From Calliphora vicina (lineage: Eukaryota > Arthropoda > Insecta > Diptera > Calliphoridae): DNA of 64,000 nt. The notes under the pieces were generated by a model that had not been told where the DNA came from, ran no database searches, and was given only the letters and a program-made list of their open reading frames with translations. This document shows, one piece after another, positions 11,661 through 23,869 of this stretch. A program made the translations under genes and the position numbers. The stretch lies in assembly GCF_958450345.1 (NCBI RefSeq), contig NC_088780.1, positions 2,354,501 to 2,418,500 of the forward strand, in the 5' to 3' direction. Numbering within the stretch: the stretch's first letter is position 1; every line of letters begins with the position of its first letter.

Positions 11661-12067
11661 TACATGTTTACTGTAACCATTTCAATATTTTTACAAGTTT
11701 TTTTAACCATATTATAGTCAGAGTAGTTATTTATAATTTATATGATTGTGGTAACCATAATATGGAAAAGTTATTGTAGCAATCATATAGTAAATAAATA
11801 TATGTTTATTGCAATCATATTCATGACGAATCATTATATCATAATGTGTTGTTCTCAGATTATGATATCCGTAAGCCGAGAACAACATAACATGGCAAAT
11901 CCTTCATCTTAAAAATGTTTGTCACAAACATATACTTATTTACTGCAAACATATATATGATTGCTACAATCATGTGAATCGTAAATATATATCATATAAT
12001 GGTTACCGCAATCATATAGATAATTACAGTTACCATAATATTGTTGAAATGGTTCCATTATACATGT
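11661..12067. mobile_element. Fold-back element, about 407 bp
   Basis: The outer ends are inverted: ACATGTTTACTGTAACCATT at left answers AAATGGTTCCATTATACATG at right. Between them, variants of GGTAACCATAATATGG and GCAATCATATAG recur in opposite orientation on the two halves, and a central pair (GTTGTTCTCAG, CCGAGAACAAC) closes the structure. The whole segment could fold into an imperfect hairpin. It is non-coding and belongs to no family I can name. Confidence 0.7.
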
Positions 12068-12740
12068 ATAACTATATTTCTTCTCTGCGTGTACAAGTAT
12101 ACTAGGGCTATACTAGAGTTTTAAATTAATTGGTATTTTTTAGTCTCCCAATTAGCATGTAGTATGAAATGAATGTTTATTGAAACCGCACAGAAGAAAG
12201 GAATTCATAATTGGTATGAATTTTGAAATAAATATTATTAATCGAACTTGACTTTTTTTTCCCAAACTTTTTTCATTCAGAATAAGAACATGTTCATAAA
12301 TATTAATAATTTGCACATGACGCAAATTTTTGCTTTTTTTACATAAATTTCGTAATATTTTATAATAAATTGCATTATAATTGTATTGTGTAATGAATTA
12401 GTTCAAAAATGTTTGCACAATAGCCCCAAAATAGCCAAAAAAAATTGGCCAATATTTTAAGACGAATCAACAATATCTGAAATTTTAAAAATATCATTAA
12501 AAATGATAAAACATTCATAAATATTGAAGCATAGCATCTTGTTAAAAAAATGTGTAAATTTCACGCATATTTTCTCATTTTGAAGCTGAAAAACAAAAAA
12601 ATTCCAAGAAAATTTTCAAACAATTTTGAACAACATAAAAATAAAAATAAAATTGAAATTATATTTTCCAAGCCTTCTAAATTTTGTTTGAAAACATAAA
12701 ATATGAAAAAAATAATACTATTTAAGAAAGTTTTAATAAA

Positions 12741-13152
12741 GGTATTTATAGACGGCAATACTGAGTATTAACACTTTTCAAATTTAAAATATTATTGAAA
12801 TCAGTCGGTATTTCAAAAAATCGTTTCGAAAAAACATTTATTGTTTATACGATAGTATTACAAATATGTTATTTCTTTGTTGATTGATATTTTTCTGAAA
12901 ATTTTATTTTTATTTTATATTTTCTTGACATTTTTATTTGCCTTATTTGTTTTTATAAATACATACCCGATACATATGAAAATAAAAAGTTTTTGAATTG
13001 TTTTAAACAAATTTTCAATACGACCGTAAATCAAAAAAATCATTTGTATTTTTTGAAAATCTAATACAAATTTTATTTAGACGATGAAATTGTATTATGA
13101 TACTTCAGTTTTTGACAAATATTAATACTCAGTATTGCCGTCTATAAATACC
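12741..13152. mobile_element. GGTATTTATAGACGG MITE, copy 2
   Basis: A 412-bp sister of 2077-2490 in the same orientation, with the same termini (GGTATTTATAGACGGCAATA and its inverse ending CGTCTATAAATACC). The copies differ by scattered substitutions and small indels, so neither looks freshly inserted. Confidence 0.88.
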
Positions 13153-13246
13153 TTAAATGTTATGAATTGAAATCAAATCATAATATTTATGTTGAAACTT
13201 TTTTCTGTGCGAATGTAGTTTTGAATACATACATTTACAGCATATA

Positions 13247-14769
13247 CAGTAGCGAGCATAAAAAATGCAACGCTATAATATGTGATCTTCAACTGGTATT
13301 ATTTTTCTTATAACTGAATCCAATTCTCCCCATCTGCTGTTTTTATATTCTTATTGATCATAGGCAATTATTGTATGACATTTTGTACAATATTTTTGTA
13401 CGTATGGATAATTACAAAATTTTTAGTAAAAACAGTGGTAAAATTGTGCGAGCAAAAAAAATGCAACTCTAAGAAAATTTACTTGATTTTTTAAATTTTG
13501 AAAAAAATAATTACAAAAAATTGTTAAAAACTATAGCAATGTTACATTACCATAATTTACTGTTAATACAAACAAATTTAAGGACATACAAATTCAAAAG
13601 GATAAACTTTTGTTCCAAAAAACGTCATGCTCCTATTCCTTTATAAAAATTTAGATATAATTAAGAACTGAGTTATGATTAGAGTGCCGAAATAATTTTG
13701 ATGGATAGTTTTTAAATGGATTTTACTGAAATAAAACTAAAAGGTTAGACATTGAAGTAATCAAGGCTGTGTTACCTGATCCATGGAAGGTGACATAGTA
13801 TATTTGATGCTACCCAAACGAACACATGTGGACATTTATGACTATTACAACCTCCAAACGATAATTTAATGATGCAAATATAATAAGGAGAAACCAGTCC
13901 AATAAACCATATATTATTTATAAAAATAAATTAAGCGCCTTTGTTTTTCGAAGCAAGTTCTTTATGCTTAAAATAGTGCAGCCGCGTGATATGGAAGGTC
14001 AATTAACGTAATTTTAATTTATTCGAGTCTGATAGTTTAGATCTGTTACTCAGGCCGTTTGGTCATAGATATTCCCTTAAATATTAAATTAAAATAGTAA
14101 AAAATTGCGATAGAATGGATGGAATTCGTTTACTTACCAAAATAAATGGATATTTGAATATGATTTCATTATTTGTAATTTTTACAGACTACATGATGTC
14201 ATATGATTGTGAAAATATTATTTTAGCATTAAATTTCAGCACACTTCTAACATTAACTAGTCATATCCTTTTGATTTTTAGCTCTTATGCACTCAGTTTT
14301 AGGCACACCACCACAATTATTTGATAACCTTTACATATAGAATATCCGCAAGATTTTAAATTAGTAAAGAAATAAATAAAAACTGAACGGAAAATTCATC
14401 ATTTGTTAATACTGTTATCCTTTGTAGATTTCATATTCTTGAATTTATTAGTATTAACAGTAAATTACTGTATTGTAACAGTATTATAGTTTTTAGCAAT
14501 TTTTTATAATTATTTTTTAAAACAATTTACAAATTTATTAAATTTTCTTAAAGTTGCGTTTTATTTGCTGGCACAAATTTATCACTTTACTAAAAATTTT
14601 ATAATTATCCTTACGTACAAAAATATTGGAAAAAATGTCATACAATAAGTGACTATGATCACAAAGAATATAAAAATTGCAAATGGGGAGAATTGGATTC
14701 AGTTATAAGAAAAATAATAGCAGTTGATGATCACATAGCATAGCGTTGCATTTTTAATGCTCGCTACTG
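13247..14769. mobile_element. Tc1-like element with about 320-bp inverted repeats
   Basis: The 1523-bp element begins CAGTAGCGAGCATAAAAAAT and ends in the exact inverse style, ATTTTTAATGCTCGCTACTG, each end flanked by TA, the canonical Tc1/mariner target. The inverted repeats extend inward to about 13567 and 14452 (shared AGTTTTTAGCAATTTTTT-type and TTAACAGTAAATTACTG-type stretches, with mismatches). About 880 bp in the middle hold no intact transposase; the small + strand frame at 14115-14324 has no transposase motif. Long inverted repeats are known in some Tc1-like groups such as Minos and Paris. It sits inside dispersed repeat C. Confidence 0.85.
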
Positions 14770-15010
14770 TATATTGTTTTACTATAAGAGAAAAATCTGT
14801 ACGATATTAAATTTTATTTATTCTAAAATCATCCAAAGATTGTTTTTATTTAAATATGACGGATTGTAAAGGAAAAATATTTTGTTTAGTGTAAGAAATT
14901 AAAAGAAAACTTAACGTCACTCACGATTCACAAATTTTCGCACATTACCTCAAAATTACTTCCGTTTTATGTCACATTCGATATACCCTTATTACGCTTG
15001 ATATTTTGAA
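14770..15010 (-). repeat. Dispersed repeat C, copy 2 (interrupted)
   Basis: This is the inverse of 9473-9705, sharing for instance TAAATATGACGGATTGTAAA. On the - strand its continuation across the Tc1-like element, TATGCTGTAAATGTATG (about 13229-13246), resembles TATTCTGTAAATATACG of copy 1, so the Tc1-like element split this copy at a TA. Confidence 0.7.
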
Positions 15011-15676
15011 CAATAATATTTAGAAAGAACTTACTATTTTTTTAAAATATAGTAACCTCTAAATGGAACATTTTTCAGATACTCTTATTTATAATGCTCC
15101 TAGCCTAGCCGATACTACCTCATCCGAAGAAATTATTGTATACAATTTAAAGAAATCCAATGGTATTTTTACATCGATTTGACTTTAGGGATATTTGATG
15201 AATCATAAGGATCTAAACTCCAGTTATTCACTGCCTTTACATATAAATATATTGTTTAAAATAAACCTAAGAATAATTGTCGATCGCCAAACTCTATGTT
15301 ATATAGCTGCTACAAAATGTCGAATTTTCAAAAAAAAAAATTTTTAAATTTTTTAAATATCGACTATACGATTTTTCTTTTATTAAAAAAAAACGCTTAA
15401 ATAAAGTGTATTTATGATAACTGAACTGAACGTTTGTTATGATAACACTGCTTTGCCCAGCATCTTCACATAAAATAAAGAAAGCTCTCTCTTTATTTCT
15501 TGGTTTGGCTTAAACAAAAAAACTCTCATGTAAATATTTTCATTACTCCTAACGTAAATATGTATGTATGAATAAATGAATGTGGTCTATATGTACGAGT
15601 ATGTATGTTTGTCTGTTTAAGTCTTTTTCCCCGCCATTTAGAGGTTTTATGTTTAAGTTTAACACAATTACTGCAC

Positions 15677-15709
15677 AGTTCCGTCACAAGCATCCACTAG
15701 AGCGGTTCG
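15677..15709 (+). promoter_or_regulatory. Candidate core promoter: Inr plus DPE
   Basis: ACAGTTC at 15675-15681 differs by one base from the fly initiator TCAKTY. Counting its A (15677) as +1, GGTTCG occupies +28 to +33 (15704-15709), which fits the downstream promoter element and its required spacing. The following sequence, GTTCGGTGCGGATGG then A-rich DNA, resembles a fly 5' untranslated leader and includes a 14-codon upstream frame (ATGGCC...TAA). It is on the same strand as Sb, whose first coding exon needs an upstream non-coding exon. Assignment to Sb is a guess; the motif pair could also be chance. Confidence 0.3.
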
Positions 15710-15779
15710 TTCGGTGCGGATGGCCAAATACTTAGTTGCTACAAAAAGTGTTTTAAAAAGATAAAATAATACCAAGAAG

Positions 15780-17495
15780 TTAAGAAAAAAAAAGAAAAAC
15801 AAATCAACCAACAAGACGAAAAAGCAAATGTAGTTTTAACAAAAAATAAAAAAAAAGTAAAAAATCAAAACATGTTGTAGTAATACATACTTTCATATCT
15901 ATATATATATATATATATATATACATACATACATATATACTCCTTGCTATATGTGTAAAAATATCTGTATATATATAAAAATAAATTGCAATTTCAAGTT
16001 GAGTGAAATACAAGTTAAAGATCATTTCGATATTAATGATAAATGCCATTTTTAAAAGGAAATTACTTTTACCTCCATATCTCAATCAATCACAAATACG
16101 TACATACATATGTATGTACTTATTACTCGTCGTAATAATAACAATAATAAAATTTTATTTAATTTACTTAATATAACAAAAGAGAGAAAAGTGTAATAAT
16201 CATAAATGGAAGGTGTTTCACTTATACAAATTATTGTAATAAAAAATAAAAAAAATTAAATAACTAGGTAATTGTTTTAAAACCTACACAAATGTGCAAA
16301 AATTAAATCAATGATTATAATTAAAAATAAAAAATAAATTATACGTGTTTGAATATTTTTAAATAAACAAATAAAAATAAAACCCCCTCATTAAACAGCA
16401 ACAATTTCAAAAGAAAAAAAACCTCCTTAAACACCAGCCAACACACTATAGTGATGAAAGGAAAATAACCGTCATTATTTGGTTTAATTGTTTTGGGTCT
16501 TGAATTTCATTTAAAAGTGAGAGTTTAGTGATGAATTTTATTGAATATTATTTTTATTAAAAATACTTTTTTCCACTTACAAATTATACACTATTGATTA
16601 CATTGCTGTTGTGATTATTGTAAGTAAATTCCCAATGAAAATTATGTAGTTTTATCTTTATTATTCATTTATTTATTTAGTTATTTATTTATTTAATAAT
16701 TATTTATGCAAAGTGTCGCAAAAAGTGGTGCGCATGCGTTTAAAATATTAAAAAAAAAACAAAAAGCGGAAAATAAAATGCACATTTTGAATATTTATGG
16801 CCTGCCTGAGTAGTTGTCAAAACACACACAAGTGAATGTGGAAAAGAGTCTATTATTAACTAAAACACGTAAAATTTATTACAAAATCTTACAAGAAAAT
16901 TATTAAATCGGTCAAGAGCAAACGAACATGCTACAGACAAAACTTGATTATAAATATTTATCTGATCTGATAGATTACATGATTTAAATAAACAAAATTA
17001 AATAAGTTTAATTTCAGTTATTATCCTGGTCAACTGGTTAACATTTAAAAGGATTATTATTCTACAAATCAACCTCTTGCAAATATAAAGAGTTGTCAAA
17101 GTTGACAGACAACCTGCAATGTAAATTTATTCAGTTGCAGATTTTTTTTTTAAATTTAATAATTTTTGTTTTGGCCTTATTTTATTTAAAAAACAAATAT
17201 ATTTTATGATTTAAAAGTTTTGAATTTGTTAGAAAATTTAGAAATAAGTTCGAATAGAAAAGAACTTCTTCAACGTATTTCTCAAAGTTTTATTGGTAAA
17301 ACAATTTTTGGCATATTTCGAAGGAAAAGGTTTTAACTCTTGATTTATAGGGAAATTTAAAATCAATTTGAGCCTTTATGTAGGAGCATTTTAAAGAAAA
17401 TTTGTAAATTTTTATACGCTTTATCAAAGGCACGGATCCAGGTCAACCATTTGATTGGAGGGTAAAAGTAAAAAATTCTTCTTTCTTTTTCCTTT
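15780..17495. other. Very A-rich non-coding DNA
   Basis: No gene is seen. There is an (AT)n run at 15900-15922 followed by ACATACATACATATATAC, an ACATACATATGTATGT microsatellite near 16102-16117 and many AAAATAAA-type stretches. If the candidate promoter just upstream is real, the first part would be leader and first intron. Confidence 0.4.
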
Positions 17496-17497
17496 TT

Positions 17498-18010
17498 ATA
17501 TCCTTCACCTTCGTGAGAAGGGTATATATAAATTTGTCATTCTGTTTGTAATTTCCACAAAAAAAATTTCCGACTCTATAAAGTATATGTATATATTCTG
17601 GATCCTTATAGATAGCGGTGTCGATTAAGCCATGTCCGTCTGTCTGTTGAAATACATTTTCTGAAGACCCCAGATATCTTTGGGATCCAAATTTTCAATA
17701 ATTCCGTCAGAGTTGGTTTGGAGAAGTTTCCTATTTAAAATCAGCAAAATCGGTCCACAAATGGCTGAGATATGAGGAAAAAAACAGGACAATCTCGATT
17801 TTTTACCTATTTTTGACCTATATCTGGATTACTAAGACATTAATATAGACAATATGGATATCTATAGATATTTCAAAGACCTTTACAACGACCATAGTAA
17901 GTTGGACCTACAATGGGTCAAAATCGGAAAAAATATTTTTTAATACGAATTTTTATTTTTTCACCAAAAAAAAATTAAAAACCAAAAAAAAAAATTTTAA
18001 AATTTAAAAA
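17498..18010 (-). repeat. Dispersed repeat family A, copy 1
   Basis: Begins (on +) CCTTCACCTTCGTGAGAAGG and carries GGTATATATAAATTTGTCAT, TATTCTGGATCCTTATAGAT, CATGTCCGTCTGTCTG and a homopolymer-rich tail, all also present in inverse at 21412-22101. Family A copies end in ATACCCTTCACCA-like sequence on both sides, i.e. imperfect inverted ends. The family is not classified here and no protein is encoded. Confidence 0.75.
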
Positions 18011-18239
18011 AAAAATGTTTAAAATTTAAAAAAAAACAATAATAAAAAAACATAATCTTTAGAGTGATTTGGACATTTCAAATTTTATTCGCGACTTAAA
18101 TTTTTGTAAAATTGAGGTATTGTGTATCTTTAAGTATCGGTATCTTATGAGGTTGATATCGAATTTTATTGATTTAATATGTATGTAATTAAAAGATAAT
18201 TATGACCTAGTTGAACTTCATAATTAACACCTATATTTT

Positions 18240-18430
18240 TTCTTTTTTTAAATAAATTAATTAATTAAAATTTTTGAAATTTAAAAGAATAAAAATGAAA
18301 ATGTTCAAAAGATTCCAATGGGTATGTGTTTACCGAATATGGTAAAATTCGGAAGACTCAAGTTCAAAATCAAGTGTTTTTTCTGTGTTCTTTGGTGCAT
18401 TTAATGATATTAAAAATCGACTCAGCTGAT
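18240..18430 (+). repeat. Dispersed repeat D, copy 1
   Basis: The phrases GGTATGTGTTTACCGAATAT and TTTTTCTGTGTTCTTTGGTG recur in inverse at about 27290-27420 (AAAGAACACAGAAAAATACT, AAACACATACCC). A third, more diverged set (TGCATGTGTTTACCGAATAC) is at about 27700-27780. Non-coding. Confidence 0.65.
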
Positions 18431-20680
18431 TTAGTACTCTAACTTTCTAATTTTCCTACCCCTAAATAATTTGTCTTAGCATTGTATTCATCATATACTC
18501 AAACAGGGTGTTAACGAGTTTGACATTTTGAAAGCGTATGTGTCGATCAGTAGTTTAGAAGATACGTATAATGAAGATAATTTTGTTGATTTGAAAAACT
18601 TATTTTACTTAGGACAAATCTCAGTAGTTAGTTAATTTCATCTTATTTGATGCTGTTTCCTCTTACAAATTTGCACTTAAAATAGTGTTTATGCTTTTAG
18701 TGAGTAAATATTTGCCATGTATGACCGAACCTTAAGACTCGAAGAATAATCGAATTGTTTATAAAATACGGTACAAACTCGAAAATTTGCACAGAGTCTG
18801 ACTTGTAATCAGGCAGAAATCATTGTCTGTTTTATTCTAAAAGCAGTTTCCCCATAAAGTATTGCAACAAAACGTTGACGAACTGATCTAGTTGTAACTT
18901 TTAAATTGTTTGCATATATTTACATTGAACAGTAAGCAGCATTAGTTAGGTGTGTATATTCTTTTGTTTAGGCTCTTTATGTAATAATACTTGTATGTAA
19001 TAAAAATACTGTGTCGAGTATTTAAAATCGTATTTGATTAGCTTAAATATTTTGCTCTGATCACGAGCAACTGTTCACTAATGAATTTACCAAACGACCA
19101 ATCAACTAAGCAATCTACTTAGCTCTAGAGCCACCACTCATTTAACCAGCTACATGTAGTCATGGTATCGACCAAAAATAAACGTTTTATCGCAAGCAGC
19201 GAGCCAGCGAGAAGTCTTTTAATGTTGTTAAATGTAAAAGCAAAATATAGTAAAAATAGTAATAAAAAAAAAACAAAAACTTAAATAAATTTATAATATG
19301 CGTGTCACGTTGCTGTGTATCAAGTTCAAATTGCATTTACTGTCAACATAAAACGCAATGCGGTCATTCGTTATACAGACACACATACGATCACTTGTAC
19401 ACCGCTAGTCTAGCGATCAAAAGAAGCAGCAGAAGAAGACTCAACAGAGATACACACATAGATACCAGCTAGTTGACTTGTTTCGACAAAAATGAGGAGC
19501 ATCTTTAGTTTATTAAAAAATGCACGCATGATTGCAAAATACTAAATAGACTGACTGACTGACTTGCACACTCACTCACTTACTTGCTCTCTTTTAGTTG
19601 TTATATTTATCAGTATCAGTCAGTCAGCTAGCCAGCAGTCTAGCTAACCATTCAGCTAGTTGCTAGTTATTTATTTATTTAGTATGTAGTTCAATGTGCG
19701 TTTTGATTTTGTTAATCTGTTTCTTTCTTTATGCTGAAGTGGAGGCAGACCTATTGTAATGAGCACTCGGTGGTGGTTAAATAGATTTTTCGACATTTTT
19801 GTTGTTTTTTTTTTTAAGGTAGATAGATAAAGAAGAACAAGGAAAAAGTGTTGAAATCTTAAAATTAACACCATTTTACTTTAGTACCTTGTGTTAATTA
19901 AGAAATAAATAATTGATAATGTAAGTAAAAAAGCCTTTTCCTCTTCTAACAGCGGTAACTTGTTCTGATGTTATTAAAATCATCTCTATAAATATATATA
20001 AAATATTATAATAAATTGTATGTCTTTTATTAGATATACACGTTCTTACATACCTACATCTGGTGCAAATTTACAAGTGATACAAATTAAGCGACAACCT
20101 CTGGATCTGTACACAGCATGTTTTATCGAATACATTGTTTGAAAACATTATTTGTCCAGTGCATGTTTACTTACGTTGACTCACGAATAATGCCCCAACA
20201 CTTAAGTATTTCGTTACAAACAATTGCCATGAAAATACAAGAGAAGGATTGAAGGAAACCTAAACTCTGAGAGAGAGCGAGAGAGAAAGAACTCATCATA
20301 CATGTTGCCAAATGTGGGCCACTGAGTTTAAGTATTAGGCCATAACTCTAAAAGAGGAAGATCGGGTTAGAACTGGAATTAACAAATTGGTTGTTGCGTT
20401 TAAGCAAACGCAACAGTTGACCAACAATCTGTGCAGTTACATGATTATTAAATAAGTCGTATCAATAATTTACAATAATTAATTATAATTCTAGACATAC
20501 ATACTATTTGGCGGGGGGTCATTTTAATAAGATACGCAACAAAAGAAATTTTATTTACATGATTTGGTGAATTTTCTAAAGCCAAATTAATTTAACTGAA
20601 TGATAAAGATACAAAAATTAATTTCAAATTATTTTTTAATTTTAAAAAATTGAAAAACATTTAAACATTATTTGAAAAAA
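18431..20680. other. No gene seen; one GC-richer patch
   Basis: Mostly AT-rich. About 19100-19460 is more complex, with GCAAGCAGCGAGCCAGCGAG near 19192 and AAGAAGCAGCAGAAGAAGAC near 19421, followed by runs of GACTGACTGACT and CAGTCAGTCAGCTAGCCAGC near 19550-19635. It may be unique regulatory or leader sequence, but no splice or promoter motif is decisive. Confidence 0.4.
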
Positions 20681-20780
20681 CTAAAGGCCTGATTCAGAAA
20701 CACGTATGGAAAACTATTTAAATTTTTGCAAAAATAGTAGTTTCCATAAAAATGCTAAGTTCATTTTTACAAATTCAGTG

Positions 20781-22708
20781 GTCGTATGGAAAAACTAGGT
20801 AACTCCATTTTTTGAAAACACGAGAAAATCACATTTAAAGTTTTAAAAATATTTCACTAATTATTTAATATGAATTTTAAATAATGTTAAAGATTTCTGG
20901 TTCCTTTGAACTCATTTTTGAATATTAAAACCGAAAATCGATGGCAACTTGTTTTGTTTTTCGAAAAATGTAGTTACCTGGTTTTTCCAAAAAAAAACTT
21001 TTTTCATTTTATTTTTATATTTAAATGAACTTTAGTAATCATTTGTTGAAAAATATTAACTACATATTTGAATCAGCACGCTAATTTACTAGTTTTTATA
21101 TAAAAATAAGCCGTGTTTTTTCTGTTTATATGCATAAATTTATTAAAAGGTTTACCATTTATGCATACACTTTAAACTAAATATCTTGATTCTATGAAAT
21201 TCATAGGCCAGTTTTTTGGATGTGGATTGATATTTGGTTTAACATAGTTTGGAACTGAAAAGCATCTGTTGATTTAAACCAAGTTTAGCTGACCTCCCAA
21301 AAACACGATCTTAGACTTCTACGTTGTTGCGTTGTTTGTTTATGTTTTTCATAAAATTAAATGTCAAAACTTACAAAAATTGAATATGTTTAATTTCTAA
21401 GTTTAAATTAAAAACAAGTAAGAGAGCTATATTCGGCTGTGCCGAATCTTATATACCCTTCACCAAATTATACTTTAAAATAAAAATTTTAAATATTTTT
21501 AGGTAAACAAAATTTAATTTTTTTTCCAGTTGTGTTTTAAATTTTTTTTTAATTTAAAAAAAAAAAAATTTTTAGTTTTTAAATTTTTTTTTAATATTTA
21601 GTGAAAAAAATTTTGGTAAAAAAAAAAATTTGGGTTAAAATTTTTACTCCGATTTCGACTCATTGTAGGTCCAACTTACTATGGTCTTATATACGTCGTT
21701 GTACAGGTCTTTGAAATATCTATCATTAGATATCCATATTGTCTATATTAATGATTTAGTAATCCAGATATGGGTCAAAAATAGGTCAAAAATCGAGGTT
21801 GTCCTGGTTTTTTCCTTATATCTCAGCCGATTGTGGACCGATTTTCTCGATTTTAAATAGCAACCGAGCCGGAAGAATTTCGGAGATATGTATATATATA
21901 TATTCGTGTATGTAAGTTATTTGGGGGCTTCAGAAAGTTAATTTCAACACTCAGACGGAGAGACGGACATGGCTATATCTCCGCTATCTATAACGATTCA
22001 GAATATATATACTTTGTGGGGTCGCAAATGAAAAATCTAGAAATTACAAACGGAATGACAAACTTATATATACCATTGCCACTCATGGTGAAGGGTATAA
22101 TAAATGACTGAGGCATTCTCATAACTATTTTAACATATTTAGAAATTTTCTTACTACAAAACCTCTTTTTGTAAAAAATAAAAAAAACATTACAAATTGA
22201 TCACCATTAATTTAGAGGGCCCGTTTTAAAGGGTCGCCATTGATTTTGACCCGTAAGTTTTGGTTCGTTTTGTTACACTGTTTTGTTTTCGAGATATGGG
22301 TATAGGTTTCTAAAAATTTTCAAAATTAATAGCTTAAAAAATATTACTCGGAAAGATATGAATCAAGAACTTCAGAAAATATATGTATGCATTCTTTGAA
22401 TTCTCGGGATTTGCAATTTTTAGGTTCAAAATTTGGAGCATGTGACCATGCTCCTATTTCTCTCTTAGTTTTCCAAATAACGTAGTTTTAAACTTCTAAT
22501 TTTTCTGTTTTTTAAGAAACTATGGTGTTATCTAGTTTTTTTAAAAAAAGCATGGAGTTAGCAAGTTTTTACATAAAAATAACTTTTAAATGAGAAACTA
22601 TATCAAAATTTCGATCTGACAAAGAGATAGTAAATTAAAAGTACTTTCTATTTTTGGTGTTATCTCAATTTTCGTAAAAAATGGAGTTACCTAGTTTTTC
22701 CATGCGAC
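20781..22708. mobile_element. Composite element bounded by AAACTAGGTAACTCC inverted repeats
   Basis: About 33 bp at 20781-20813 (GTATGGAAAAACTAGGTAAC...) are matched in inverse at 22675-22708 (...GTTACCTAGTTTTTCCATGC). Variants of the same phrase recur internally near 20966, 22527, 22551 and 22659 in both orientations. A family A repeat (21412-22101) sits inside. No coding capacity. The limits are those of the inverted repeat; I did not find a target duplication. Confidence 0.55.
21412..22101 (+). repeat. Dispersed repeat family A, copy 2 (most complete)
   Basis: Starts AACAAGTAAGAGAGCTATAT, then CTTATATACCCTTCACCA, and ends ATATACCATTGCC followed by TGGTGAAGGGTATAA, so the ends are inverted. 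Internal landmarks include GTCCAACTTACTATGGTC near 21669, GAGACGGACATGGCTATAT near 21960 and AATGACAAACTTATATATAC near 22056. Copies or fragments occur at 17498-18010, 43755-43962 and about 6000-6120. Confidence 0.8.
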
Positions 22709-22945
22709 AACAGAATTGTAAAGGAGACACAAAATCTTTCTCAAATCCTTTGTTTTAAATAATTTTTAAACCGTTTTTATTACAATACTTATTGTCTATG
22801 ATTTAAATGATAAATAATCACATTTAAGAAGAAGTCCGTTAGGGACTTAAGTTCTTTTTGGGACAATTCTATTACTTATTTTTTTATTTTTAGTGGACTT
22901 AGCAGATTAGTAGTTATACTCAATTCCATGACACTGAGATATAAA

Positions 22946-23050
22946 TGGAACTTTCACAAATACAAATGGAAAATTCTGAAATGTAATTGGAAAGTTCTGA
23001 GATTCAATTGGAATTTTCTGAAATACATTTAAAAATTTCTAAAATACAAT
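22946..23050 (+). repeat. 21-bp tandem repeat, five units
   Basis: Five consecutive 21-bp units each begin TGGAA (or a variant) and contain TTCTGAAAT.CAAT; for example TGGAAAGTTCTGAGATTCAA followed by T. The units diverge by up to about 6 bases. A partial sixth unit follows at 23051. Stops occur in the repeat, so it is not coding. Sequence with a related unit but mixed orientation occurs at 32100-32600. Confidence 0.75.
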
Positions 23051-23869
23051 TGGAAAACGGTAGATTGAATTTCGAATAACGGAAAATCCGTTTCGGTGAA
23101 ACTATCCTAATTTCCCGGACTTTTCCTTTCCCTGGAGAAAATTAAAAAATCTTTTTATTACCGGGAATTCCCGGGAATTTTTTGATACTCGGATATCTTG
23201 GAATGAATTAAACTCTTATTTTAGTTGGGAATATCCACAGTATTTTTGTTGACACCGCCCTAATGTACGAGTACATACATACATATGAATATTTATTAAT
23301 TATAGACAATGAGAAACGGTTACATTAGAATCAATAAATTGCGTTATTGCCCAACATAGTTATAGGTTTATCTTTGATCTAGCCAACAGTTTTGAGACAC
23401 ATACACACGTAGATTATACAAGTGTAAATATATACATACTATATACATATAAATATCTGCTCAACTTTAACTCATCATCACCAACATCTATCTGAGTGCA
23501 GTATTTTTAACGCTTGAACACACAATAGACAGAATGATTTACCGTACAAAATAGAAATATTTAAAGAAAACAAAAATTAATTAACTGCACATACAGTTCA
23601 GAAAGAACATAGAACATAATACACTGACACACACACACACACTTATACATATACATAGTAAGTGCAATCAACCACCATTTCAGACCAGACAACTTGAAAG
23701 GTATTATCGCATCTCGGCATATGAAAAAAAAGAAAACAAACTTACTCGCAGATACATACATACGTACTAACTTTAAAAAAAACTTATTTATGTATGTATG
23801 TAACTATGGACATATAATGTGGAGAAGGCGAAACGAACTATATGTCCCTGTTTGAGGCAACAGAATAAC
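23051..23869. other. No gene seen; AT-rich, dinucleotide repeat
   Basis: Contains a CCGGGAATTCCCGGGAATTT palindromic patch near 23161-23180, with a GACACCGCCCTAA terminus-like motif near 23250 that could be the end of another decayed transposon, and an (AC)n run at about 23628-23641. No protein motif is visible. Confidence 0.4.
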
